This document shows positions 1 to 59,890 of a stretch of DNA of 64,000 nt, piece after piece. The translations under genes were made by a program, and so were the position numbers. Positions within the stretch are counted from its first letter, which is position 1. Every line of letters begins with the position of its first letter. The DNA is taken from positions 8,005,814 through 8,069,813 of the forward strand of contig NC_061800.1 of assembly GCF_021462225.1 (NCBI RefSeq), given 5' to 3'. This DNA is from Girardinichthys multiradiatus (lineage: Eukaryota > Chordata > Actinopteri > Cyprinodontiformes > Goodeidae). The notes below the pieces were generated by a model. The model was given only the letters and a program-made list of their open reading frames with translations. It made no database searches and was not told the origin of the DNA.

Positions 1-1647
1 CCCTGAACCTGTTCTTCGCATAGGTTCTGGTTGAAGGCCTTTTCTGACCTTCTAATGCATGGCTGGTTCTTTCAGTCTGGACCTGTAAAACCCTAGCCTC
101 GCTCTCCGATCCCTTGGTCGGGCGAGCACGTGTTTCCCACGCCATCTGAGCATATTTGCGGATCTCTTGCATGCTCATGGCCTTGGTTCTGCAATACATA
201 GTCACATCGTATCGCACACTTTCATGAAGGTTGTGGAGGAACAGGGATTTAAAAGCATGTTCCTCCTCAATGCCTGGCGCATTGCGTCCTTGGAAGTAAA
301 CGGCTCTCAAGCGCCGGTAATACTCCCTGGGTGCTTCGCTTTTCTTCTGCTGGATAGTGAAAGCACCAAGTGTGGTTGAGGCCCGGTCCGTGTACACAGA
401 ATATTCCTCCCTTAAAGCTTCGCAAAGGGTTGAATAACGGTCTCGGACTGCGGGTGTCAGGCTCTCCATGAAAACATGGACGTTGTCTTCCAGATGAGCT
501 TCAGTTTCTCCCATGCTGATGGGCAGTACAAATCTAGAAGACAGCGTTCCACTTCCCTAAGGTAATCATCAATGTTTGATTCTGCCTTATTAGGGTCGAA
601 ACGCTCTATGTCTTTAGCAAGGGACTCAAGCTGGCGGGTGCGCAATCCCCTCTCAGGGATTGGTCCCGGCCCATCTGAGTCATCATCGGAGAGTCCACTC
701 CGGCTGCACTCAGAGGGTATCGGTGCATCACGCCTCATCCTCGGAGGAGGCAGTGGAGGCTGCTCCCGGTATAACTGTGGGCCCTGTGGTTCCCGGACTC
801 GGGTCCTGGGCAGCGGTTGAGGGCGGTAGGAGCCACCTGAATCCCAGGGGCGGCACTCCTGTCGCCGTGGCGGAGGTGAGGGATCGTAGAGGACCGTACT
901 GCGAGTCACGTTTGACGGCTGCTCGCATCTGAACCGTGAACTATTTACACCTGCTGGGTCCCCAGCTAGGTACCGTTCATGGCTGCTGATTGCAGTGGGG
1001 TGGGGCACCGCACCACTGAACCTATTCTGACTACTTACCCCCGTTCTTACCTCGGTGGATGTCTGGGGAAACCCATGAGCCTGGAAAGGTAATCTCTGGA
1101 GAGCAGCTTCTACATCCTCCAGATCTGACCTGCAGGTTCTCTCAGGGTTTCGCAGGTGTGGCTCACCTCCAAAGGTTTCAACCTGTGAGGTGGGTTTCGG
1201 TTCGTCCCCCCATTCTTCCAGGGGGGGCGGGGTGGCATGGCTACCCTCTATTGCTTCCAATCTATTTCCCACTTCTGTTATTTCCCCTCGAAGGACATCC
1301 ACCGTCTGCAAAGTATCATTCAGCTCGAACTGCAGTTTAACGCGCTGGTCAACTTCCAACATTAACCTTCGCTGATACAACAGAGTGAGCTGTCCTAACA
1401 CATCTGAGACCCGTCTGTCCTTCGGTGGGTTTTTAATGACTTGGAGCAACTCCTGAATCCTGGCTTCACATTGCTCAATGCCATAATCATTGAGGCCTTT
1501 ACGCTCCTCGGGGGACAACAGAATCAATGACCCAATCACCTCTTGTGCCTGCATTCCTATGGGGTCCTCCACCATACACACATCTCCAGCTGCAGTCTGG
1601 GATGTTCCCTCCATCTTTGGCCCAAAATGCACAATGCACGCACACAA
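1..1647 (-). pseudogene. gag-like structural protein gene, frameshifted, partial
   Basis: The frame opens at 1647 (an internal ATG at about 1614 is an equally good start) and runs 396 codons to a stop at 457. The N-terminal part is rich in Glu, Leu and Gln and looks coiled-coil. The middle is Pro/Arg/Ser-rich with little structure. The end resembles a capsid N-terminus (short motif KDIERFDPNKAE). The capsid-like reading then continues leftward in another frame from about position 490 to the window edge, with motifs such as YYRRLRAVYFQGRN and SMQEIRKYAQMAWETR, which are typical of fish retroelement Gag. One frameshift near 470-490 therefore breaks this copy. No zinc knuckle is reached inside the window. 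Confidence is high for gag and lower for the family. Confidence 0.75.
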
Positions 1648-1691
1648 ACTGTTTATTTATGAACCACCACTAAAGAAATTAGCAGCAATTC

Positions 1692-2352
1692 AACAGGCTA
1701 AGCTATTCAGTGATTAACGATTGCTAAATTAATTAGCTGCACACAAACAGGCTAAGCTATTCAGTGATTAACGATTGCTAAATTAATTAGCTGCACACAA
1801 CAGGCTAAGCTGTTCAGTGATTAAGGATTGCTAAACTTAATTAGCTGCACACAACAGGCTAAGCTGTTCAGTGATTAAAGATTGCTAAACTTAATTAGCT
1901 GCACACAACAGGCTAAGCTGTTCAGTGATTAAGGATTGCTAAATTAATTAGCTGCACACAACAGGCTAAGCTGTTCAGTGATTAAAGATTGCTAAACTTA
2001 ATTAGCTGCACACAACAGGCTAAGCTGTTCAGTGATTAAGGATTGCTAAATTAATTAGCTGCACACAACAGGCTAAGCTGTTCAGTGATTAAGATTGCTA
2101 AACTTAATTAGCTGCACACAACAGGCTAAGCTGTTCAGTGATTAGGGATTGCTAAATTAATTAGCTGCACACAACAGGCTAAGCTGTTCAGTGATTAGGG
2201 ATTGCTAAACTTAATTAGCTGCACACAACAGGCTAAGCTGTTCAGTGATTAAGGATTGCTAAACTTAATTAGCTGCACACAACAGGCTAAGCTGTTCAGT
2301 GATTAAGGATTGCTAAACTTAATTAGCTGCACACAACAGGCTAAGCTATTCA
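1692..2352. repeat. 54-bp minisatellite in retroelement leader
   Basis: About 12.5 tandem copies of a 53-54 bp unit containing CAGGCTAAGCTGTTCAGTGA and TTAGCTGCACACAA. Units differ by a few substitutions (for example AACG, AAGG, AAAG or AGGG after GATT) and by 1-2 bp indels. The array lies between the primer-binding site and gag, so it would be in the 5' leader of the element's RNA. Confidence 0.95.
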
Positions 2353-3259
2353 GCTAGCTGTCTGATTCATACCTGTATCTTCCAGGTGTATGGGTTTGCT
2401 TAAAATGGGCACACAGGTTTGACCGTTCAAACTGTGGCTTACCCAAGTCTATGCTTTAATGGGGTTAATCAAGCAAACACACAAAAAGGGGAAGAAGGGA
2501 AAGAATTTTTTGAAATAACCCAGAAACCAAGTTCAAAATAAAATTTTAAAAATGGGAAAACAAAACTAAACATTCAATGCTGTTCTTAGCTTCAAATAAA
2601 TGTTAGTGTTCTCTAATATGAATCACCTACCTTCCTGTTAGACAACTAAGTTAGTTTTATGAGTCAAGTCAAAACATGCTTCACACACTAAAACCCAGCA
2701 AAAATGCTTAATTTTTTCAAAAGTGGTAATGAATGATCTGTAACTTCAACTTTCAACTTTAAGTTATGCCCTTTTGATCATAGGTGATGCAATAATCTTC
2801 CTGTGTTAATGAATTGAGTGATTTAAAAAAAATATCAACGTAGGAAATGCAATTCGCACTAGTGACCACCAGATGGTATTGAGTGCAGGTCTGCGGTTTG
2901 GGAAATCCAGCTGCAATCTGTAATCTATTAAATGGCCACCAGATGTAGGTGTTGTTCTCTTCCTGACTGGGAGAATGTTGGTCACAACTGTAATTACGCC
3001 CAGCGGACACTGGGGCAGGTCTGCTGCTTATCAGCGCTGGTTTTTACAGCTTTAACTTTCCACAAGTTAAACCAACTTTCACCTTGCATCCACAACAAAC
3101 ACCTCTGAAAGCTAATGTTATCCTTTGCACAACCTAATCGAAATCCCCTAATTCACAAACGTTCTGTGCGAAACTCAAGTCTCCCAATAAACGTCTAGTT
3201 AACGGAGATCACAACTGTTCATTCTGTGCAACAGTGATTTGATGTCTGTCTTTTTAAGG

Positions 3260-3277
3260 CCCGTCAAAGGGACGCCA
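3260..3277 (-). promoter_or_regulatory. putative primer-binding site
   Basis: Two bases inside the LTR edge, the + strand reads CCCGTCAAAGGGACGCCA, which has the form of a tRNA 3' end (terminal CCA). The minus strand would therefore pair with a tRNA primer for first-strand synthesis. I did not identify the tRNA. Confidence 0.5.
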
Positions 3278-3279
3278 TA

Positions 3280-4746
3280 TGTTGGGAGTATGATTATTGA
3301 TTGAATAATCTTGATCAATAATTATAATTACAAATCATAATCTGACAAAATCAATTTCTTAACCATAAATCCTCATTTACAAATCGAGACCAGAGATATT
3401 TCTGGTGTTGTAATTGTGGCTCAACGCCTCTGACAATTACAACCGTTGAATACTCCGTAATAGTTAATAACTATTGCCGGAGATGTCACTGTTTAATCGA
3501 CCGTTTCTGCCGAAACGTGTGGAACTTGCACCTTATTTTGACTGACACATCACTTTTTGCACACAATGAAACACCAAACGCTCTCTCTTTATCTATGTGA
3601 ATATTTATTAATTTTCACCTACTCAACATGCAAAATTCTACAAACACAGGGGTAACACATCTAAATAAGCAAAATCAACAAACGGTAGTGGGTATGTATT
3701 GAGTCAACCAGCAGTTTATGGCAAAACAGATGAAGGGAGAGGATATGAAAGGGGGGTGTGGTGATGACTGGTGGGGGGGTTGGAGTGCAGCTTAGAGTGT
3801 CTTTTATGATCTTCTGATCATAAAACTTCCCCCTTTACTCCTGAACACAAAGGATTGATAACTTTTGGCGGCAAGCTAGCACAGTGAGATTGAAGACAAA
3901 GGTAAAATGGAGAATTTTACCATGAGGTCGTTTTAACAGTCCAGTTTTGCAACGCACCCGCGTTCAGATAGTAAACACAAACAGCTCTGGGGGACACGGC
4001 GGGTCCCGATATCACATAACACATCAAAGTTTCAACAAGCAAGGTTACATGCACATGTTATTCAGAACACATGAGATCCTAACCAGCGATTCTGATCGCC
4101 TCTACAACCTCTGACCCTGCCCAGGCCTTCTAATAAAGAAATTTAAAAAAAGAAATGGGTTTTACTTGTGTCGTCTTCTTCCTGAGCGAGGGAATTCGAG
4201 CGAGGAAACGTGGGGTTGAGTTAATTGTGCGTCCACAATTAACTTCAGGGGAATGGTCAGTCTTTGTCCTTCGGTCTTCTTGACAAAAAGGAAAAATATG
4301 ATCTGACCATCAAAGTCGACTTGAAAATGAAACACGGTAGCGGTTTGTCTCTCCGAAGCTCCGTGTTCTCAGTTACGTGTTAACTCACGTCTTCGATCGG
4401 CAAAGTGAAATCTCTGGCCTTCTTAGTCCAAAAACTTCAGTTATGAATGCTTCATTGTCCAACGAGAGAGAATGAATGAAACTCTTCACAGAGTTCTTCT
4501 CTTAAAGTGGTGCGCTTCAATCACCAGATCGTTTCCAGCGGAAGGCGTCTTTTCAAACATGAGCGCCTCCTATATAGCATCCTGTGATGTCAGACTGGGG
4601 ACGCCCAGTCATATCAGTCGCAATGCTCGATGGGATATGTAGGAGCGGGCTGTCCTGGGTACAAAATGGCCGATGCCATTGGAGGGGCACAGTGACGTCC
4701 AACAACGTGCAGATAATCCAATACTCAGCAAACAAGTGGTCCAACA
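3280..4746 (-). repeat. 5' LTR of the retroelement
   Basis: The 1467-bp segment begins TGTTGG and ends CCAACA on the + strand, the short inverted termini expected of an LTR. It lies directly next to the primer-binding site and has a TATA box in the expected orientation near the right end. The partner LTR is outside the window, so target-site duplication and LTR-LTR divergence cannot be read here. Confidence 0.75.
4569..4577 (-). promoter_or_regulatory. LTR TATA box
   Basis: The minus strand reads GCTATATAGG about 170 bp inside the right LTR end, which fits a U3 promoter that would start transcription leftward near 4540. Confidence 0.5.
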
Positions 4747-5039
4747 TCGGAAAGGATTGATTGCCCAATTCTTAAATTGCTAAAAATGATTAACATACAA
4801 TATGATGCTGTAAAAAACAATGTGGACCAACTAGTTTGTTTCTGTAGTGTTTTTAGCAATGTGCTGATCCAGATTTTTGGCCATGATACTAATCCGAGCG
4901 TTTTGAGATTAAGTCAATACCAAATCCCAATCCTATTACTTTATAATATTATGTACTGCATATGCTTAAAAACTGTAGCTGTAGATGTAGTAAAATAACA
5001 TAGAACGTTTTATCTGTAAAAGTATTTTGTCCCAATTAA
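4747..5039. other. AT-rich intronic spacer
   Basis: Sequence between the LTR and the next repeat. A short open frame at 4777-4998 has no recognisable motif. I see no gene. Confidence 0.5.
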
Positions 5040-5765
5040 AGGTTCAGTAGGACAGCATCTTGTCCAACTTGGGTTCTTTCAGTTTCAAAAGCTACTTAAA
5101 ATTTAGACAACCAACCAACTTTCCATAGATACTATACATCTGACTCCACACTAAAATAGTTTACAAGAAAAGTCAATTCAGTCGAATTATACAGACAGAT
5201 TCCATGTCAAGTACATAAATTCCAATTTATCCTAGTTATCAAACAATGCAGTCAGATTCAGTTTATTATTCAAATTGATTATAAAGTTTTCTGTCTAAGG
5301 AAACCCAGCACATTTCATTATGTAGTTGACTTTGTAGCAATCTCTCATACCGACCTTCCTTTAACAGGAAAAAACCTTTAGCCAAACCAGGCTCCGTGTG
5401 AGCACCCATTTGCCGCTGGGGCGTTGAAGAGAGCACACACAAAAAAGAAGCACAGAAGTACTGATCCAGGATTACTTTCTATGTTAAGAGAAGTAACATG
5501 TTACTGGCAGTAGTAGCTCCTTTAGTGGTTTCATCTTGGAGAGAACACAGCTAAACAGAAAGGAACTGGGCCAGTTTTTAAGTATCTGGAATGAAAGAGA
5601 GCACATTCAGGTAGGCACAGTAAAAACTTAACCAATAGCTATGTCTAGGAGAGAATCAGAGTACCTTATAGGACAGGGCATGAAATGGTACTGGTGTCGA
5701 GGCATACCCAGGTATTATAAAGGAAAATAAACTTCCTGTCATACTGTTTCACCTTTGTAATTCAG
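5040..5765. repeat. unclassified fish interspersed repeat
   Basis: Contains phrases I associate with a very common, poorly classified fish repeat: AAGGAAACCCAGCACATTTC, CACAGAAGTACTGATCCAGG, TTTCATCTTGGAGAGAACAC and a terminal GGTATTATAAAGGAAAATAA. A piece of what looks like the same family is at 54800-55040. No open frame. The family assignment is from memory of fish genomes, not from a search. Confidence 0.45.
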
Positions 5766-6375
5766 CAACAGTAGCCTCTCAATATGGTGACATATTGTTG
5801 ATGTGAAAAGTGGTTACATTTCACGATGGTGTTGCTGAACTTGTTGCTGCTTCTCTTATTAGACAGAAAACAGAGAAGTGTTGGTATCATTTCACTGCTT
5901 GGTACAAACCCCTGGTAATCTGCATGAGTATTTGTGTGTGCACGAGCGTCTGACTGTGTTTGTATCTGTGACTGAGTGCTCTCATGGCAGCACACTCTCT
6001 GCATACATGCTGAGCTGCAGGTCAAATGAAAATTACAAACTGCTTAGCAAACATCACACACTTGTTCCTTTGTCGTATGATAATGGTTGTGTAAGGCAGT
6101 CATGGTCGTCTGTATTTGAGGTCCTAAAGGCTGCTCAGTTTTAGTTGAGCCACAGCTGCCGGCATTGTTTAGACTGCCTTTCAGGGCTGTTTTGTCTTCA
6201 TGCACATAGTCTTCTTAGGGCATCTGCACTAGTCTGTTGCGTCAAACTGTTTATCACCAATCAGGTCCGACAATCAGATGAGAAGTGGATTGTTATTGTC
6301 AATGAGGAAAAGATAAATAACACAACAAACATGTCTAAATGCGTAGTCACACTTTTTTTTCCTTGCAAAAAACTA
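5766..6375. other. intronic stretch, no gene seen
   Basis: Three short open frames (5762-6025 minus; 5878-6144 and 6145-6429 plus) have no family motif or gene context. I take this as ordinary intron of CASK. Confidence 0.5.
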
Positions 6376-7963
6376 CAGGTCCTTCTCAAAATATTAGCAT
6401 ATTGTGATAAAGTTCATTATTTTCCATAATGTAATGATGAAAATTTAACATTCATATATTTTACATTCATTGCACACTAACTGAAATATTTCAGGTCTTT
6501 TATTGTCTTAATACGGATGATTTTGGCATACAGCTCATGAAAACCCAAAATTCCTATCTCACAAAATTAGCATATCATTAAAAGGGTCTCTAAACGAGCT
6601 ATGAACCTAATCATCTGAATCAACGAGTTAACTCTAAACACCTGCAAAAGATTCCTGAGGCCTTTAAAACTCCCAGCCTGGTTCATCACTCAAAACCCCA
6701 ATCATGGGTAAGACTGCCGACCTGACTGCTGTCCAGAAGGCCACTATTGACACCCTCAAGCAAGAGGGTAAGACACAGAAAGAAATTTCTGAACGAATAG
6801 GCTGTTCCCAGAGTGCTGTATCAAGGCACCTCATTGGGAAGTCTGTGGGAAGGAAAAAGTGTGGCAGAAAACGCTGCACAACGAGAAGAGGTGACCGGAC
6901 CCTGAGGAAGATTGTGGAGAAGGGCCGATTCCAGACCTTGGGGGACCTGCGGAAGCAGTGGACTGAGTCTGGAGTAGAAACATCCAGAGCTACCGTGCAC
7001 AGGTGTGTGCAGGAAATGGGCTACAGGTGCCGCATTCCCCAGGTCAAGCCACTTTTGAACCAGAAACAGCGGCAGAAGCGCCTGACCTGGGCTACATAGA
7101 AGCAGCACTGGACTGTTTTTCGGATGAAAGCAAATTCTGCATGTCATTCGGAAATCAAGGTGCCAGAGTCTGGAGGAAGACTGGGGAGAAGGAAATGCCA
7201 AAATGCCAGAAGTCCAGTGTCAAGTACCCACAGTCAGTGATGGTCTGGGGTGCCGTGTCAGCTGCTGGTGTTGGTCCACTGTGTTTTATCAAGGGCAGGG
7301 TCAATGCAGCTAGCTATCAGGAGATTTTGGAGCACTTCATGCTTCCATCTGCTGAAAAGCTTTATGGAGATGAAGATTTCATTTTTCAGCACGATCTGGC
7401 ACCTGCTCACAGTGCCAAAACCACTGGTAAATGGTTTACTGACCATGGTATCACTGTGCTCAATTGGTCTGCCAACTCTCCTGACCTGAACCCCATAGAG
7501 AATCTGTGGGATATTGTGAAGAGAACGTTGAGAGACTCAAGACCCAACACTCTGGATGAGCTAAAGGCCGCTATCGAAGCATCCTGGGCCTCCATAAGAC
7601 CTCAGCAGTGTCACAGGCTGATTGCCTCCATGCCACGGCACATTGAAGCAGTCATTTCTGCAAAAGGATTCCCGACCAAGTATTGAGTGCATAACTGTAT
7701 ATGATTATTTGAAGGTTGACGTTTTTTGTATTAAAAATACTTTTCTTTTATTGGTCGGATGAAATATGCTAATTTTGTGAGATAGGAATTTTGGGTTTTC
7801 ATGAGCTGTATGCCAAAATCATCCGTATTAAGACAATAAAAGACCTGAAATATTTCAGTTAGTATGCAATGAATCTAAAACGTATGAATGTTAAATTTTC
7901 ATCATTACATTATGGAAAATAATGAACTTTATCACAATATGCTAATATTTTGAGAAGGACCTG
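6376..7963 (+). mobile_element. Tc1-like transposon, copy A (1588 bp)
   Basis: Complete element with ends CAGGTCCTTCTCAAAATATT and its inverse, flanked by TA at 6374-6375 and 7964-7965, the Tc1/mariner target. Terminal inverted repeats are about 200 bp (6376-6580 and 7768-7963). The transposase reads rightward. A second copy lies at 42172-43678 in opposite orientation. Confidence 0.95.
6704..7686 (+). pseudogene. Tc1-like transposase, frameshifted (copy A)
   Basis: A DDE transposase that would excise and insert its element at TA sites. The first frame (6704-7099) starts MGKTADLTAVQKATIDTLKQ and carries the paired helix-turn-helix DNA-binding region (SERIGCSQSAVSRHL). It ends at a stop after RLTWAT. 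The second frame (open to 7686) carries the catalytic core: FSDESKF (first Asp), FQHDLAPAHSA (second Asp) and NSPDLNPIENLW (Asp, then Glu). The frames do not join: a deletion or frameshift near 7090-7110 lies between the DNA-binding part and the first catalytic Asp. The gene is therefore dead, though all three catalytic residues are still readable. Confidence 0.9.
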
Positions 7964-7965
7964 TA

Positions 7966-8410
7966 CACACTCCCTTGGACTGCAGATCAGTGTAACTGTC
8001 AGATATGTGGCATGACATCTGTGTTGGTTATAGCCGAAGACTCAAATAGATGTGTAGTGCTAAATGTGTTCTTCTCAAAATATTTCTTAAACACTAAAAG
8101 AGCTGAAAGAACTCTACTTTGCAGCTAAAGTACTTTTCATCCTTGAGCATGAAAATGTAAAATGAAACACAACACACATTTTTTCCGTTGATACATTTGC
8201 ATCTCCATCTTTATAAATAACACCCCTGTCACACTATTGCATGTCTGCCTTGTGGTTCAACAGGGCTCTCACCGGTGCATTTCAGCGTAGTGGGTCTCTA
8301 CGGCCCTTTGACTGACATCTGGGCTCCCTCTCCGTGTGGTTTTTATGTCGGCTGTAGCGCATGCACTGAGTCTGTTCCCGCTTCCTTTCACCCTATGATC
8401 CTGGGCAACT
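7966..8410. other. intronic stretch, no gene seen
   Basis: Unique-looking AT-rich sequence after the Tc1 copy. No open frame or repeat recognised. Confidence 0.5.
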
Positions 8411-8414
8411 GCTA

Positions 8415-8760
8415 ATGGTAAAGCTTTCTAAAATTGTGTCAGCTTCGAAGGGTGGGTATAAACGGTGTCATATCACAACGTTCTTCCCTGTAGCTGCTAA
8501 GCTCAGATTGGGTGATGGCCATTCCACTAATGGCGAGGAGCAAAATGACAGGCCTGCAGCCAGTACTAGCACTGCGTCAGTCATGGACAAGGACGTCATG
8601 TTGAAGGGCTTAACAAGCAGAAGAAACGGAGGTCTGGCATCGATCCAGCATGGAAAGAAGCCTTCCAATGGCTGAAAATAACTGAACATTCTCTTAAGCA
8701 CCACCCCAAAGAAGAAATCATTTATCTATACCCATGGATATGTAAAACAATTCCATGGCA
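8415..8760 (+). pseudogene. possible transposase-derived zinc-finger relic
   Basis: The + strand around 8600-8700, read in a frame different from the 86-codon open frame at 8415-8675, gives KRRSGIDPAWKEAFQWLKI. This faintly resembles the Trp-containing segment in hAT-derived and ZNF862-like proteins. There is no zinc-ligand set and the reading is interrupted. It could equally be chance. Confidence 0.2.
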
Positions 8761-9070
8761 TGAGCGTTGAGGCTTAGATTTGCTACCAGGCACTCTTAGA
8801 CTTGGTAATAGATTGTTGAAAAATCCCAGATTGCCATTGTTAAGTATGGGAAGAAAAATAAAGTGAGATAAGGAAGTCACAGAAAAAATAATGTACCCCA
8901 GCCTGATGCAGTTCAACAAAGACTTCATGGGAAGAAAAGGACAACAATGTAAAATCCGAGGTGCAATAAAAGGCTGCTTGGTATCATCTGACAGACAAAG
9001 AATGGAGACTGTAATGGATGGAACCTCACTTACTACAGACTCACTCACTGGATTCCTTCTTTCTTTTCAG

Positions 9071-58944
<49,874 letters not shown>

Positions 58945-59890
58945 TGTGCACCATCCCCCCTCCGGCAGCAGCACCTCTGCTGAGGTCCTATTCAGAAAAC
59001 AGAATCTAAGGATTAAAAAAATAAATCAGTTTGGACCAAGGAATGAGCTTCTTCTTGCTACCCTTGATTTACCCCTCAGCGTACCCCCTGAGGGTGGTGC
59101 ACAGTCGGACCCCTGCATTCGGCCCCAGTCAGTCTTGTAAAAAAACAGAGTCAACAATACATGAATATTGTCAAGTCTGTACTAGCTAGGAGGCTAAATC
59201 TTTGTAGATGTTTTGTTTTAAAGAGACAGTCCTGTGTTTCTGTTCCTCTCATGTCGGCGCACTCCTTGATCTCCAGACCTCCCATCTCACTGTCGTCCTG
59301 TCGGGTGTTGTAAACCACCACAAGTAAGACCCTGATCGTGGGTATCTTATCAGGAGACTGAGGTTAAAAGCACACAAGCCCTCTGCAGTGTCTTCTCATC
59401 TGCAGATCACATCAGCAGCCCTAAATCCAGTTCTGATCCAAGCTGTATCCCCTCATTGGCCTTAATGTAGACACTCAGTGCGGTTCCAGTGGCACTACAC
59501 CCACGCACCTACCTGGTACTGTCTCTTCTAAATGAATCCACAGGTGTTTCAGAGATTAGAATGAGGATTTTCATGCATGTGGACATTTTTGAGCTTCCAT
59601 GCTGTCAGTCAGTCAGTGTTCCCCATGTCCCTCTGTGAACCTCAAAGAAATGAGTAAAAAAAGAAATATAAAAAATAAAACCAACATTCCTGCTGTTGAA
59701 AAAAACTGAACTGTACCTGAATTTGGAGCGAGACAAAAAAAACATGACAGAGCTGGACGTTGACTCGCCTGAACATATCCCTCGACTTTTAGGCAACATT
59801 TCTAAACCACAGATTTATAAAGAGATCAACCGTGTATGTGAGACGTGTTTGTAAGAAAAGGATATCTAATAAAAGTCTTCATTTGTTTCT
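58945..59890 (+). other. cask: CASK 3' UTR (probable)
   Basis: About 945 nt from the stop to just after the AATAAA at 59868. Earlier AATAAA copies at 59018 and near 59672 could serve as alternative sites. No open frame of interest. Confidence 0.65.
59868..59873 (+). terminator. poly(A) signal AATAAA
   Basis: AATAAA followed within 20 nt by TTCATTTGTTTCTC, a T/GT-rich element, as expected for cleavage near 59885-59895. Confidence 0.6.

Larger units (their letters stand above)
1..3279 (-). mobile_element. LTR retrotransposon/ERV internal region, 5' part
   Basis: Internal part of an LTR element read right to left; the left part (rest of gag, pol, 3' LTR) is outside the window. Going leftward from the LTR edge at 3280 come a primer-binding site, an untranslated leader holding a 54-bp minisatellite, and gag. 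No protease or reverse transcriptase is in view, so whether it is a Ty3/gypsy-type element or an endogenous retrovirus is not settled. The leader segment 2353-3259 contains no open frame I can assign. Confidence 0.8.

Noticed and set aside
1692..2352. Regular repeats that might suggest a CRISPR-like array
   Set aside because: Units are contiguous 54-bp repeats with no unique spacers, inside a eukaryotic retroelement leader.
7258..7595. Minus-strand frames inside Tc1 copy A (and the equivalents at 42540-42885)
   Set aside because: They are antisense shadows of the transposase.
1..9070. Search for earlier CASK exons (CaMK domain, L27A)
   Set aside because: Nothing resembling them was found; the region is filled by repeats and intron, so those exons should lie left of the window.
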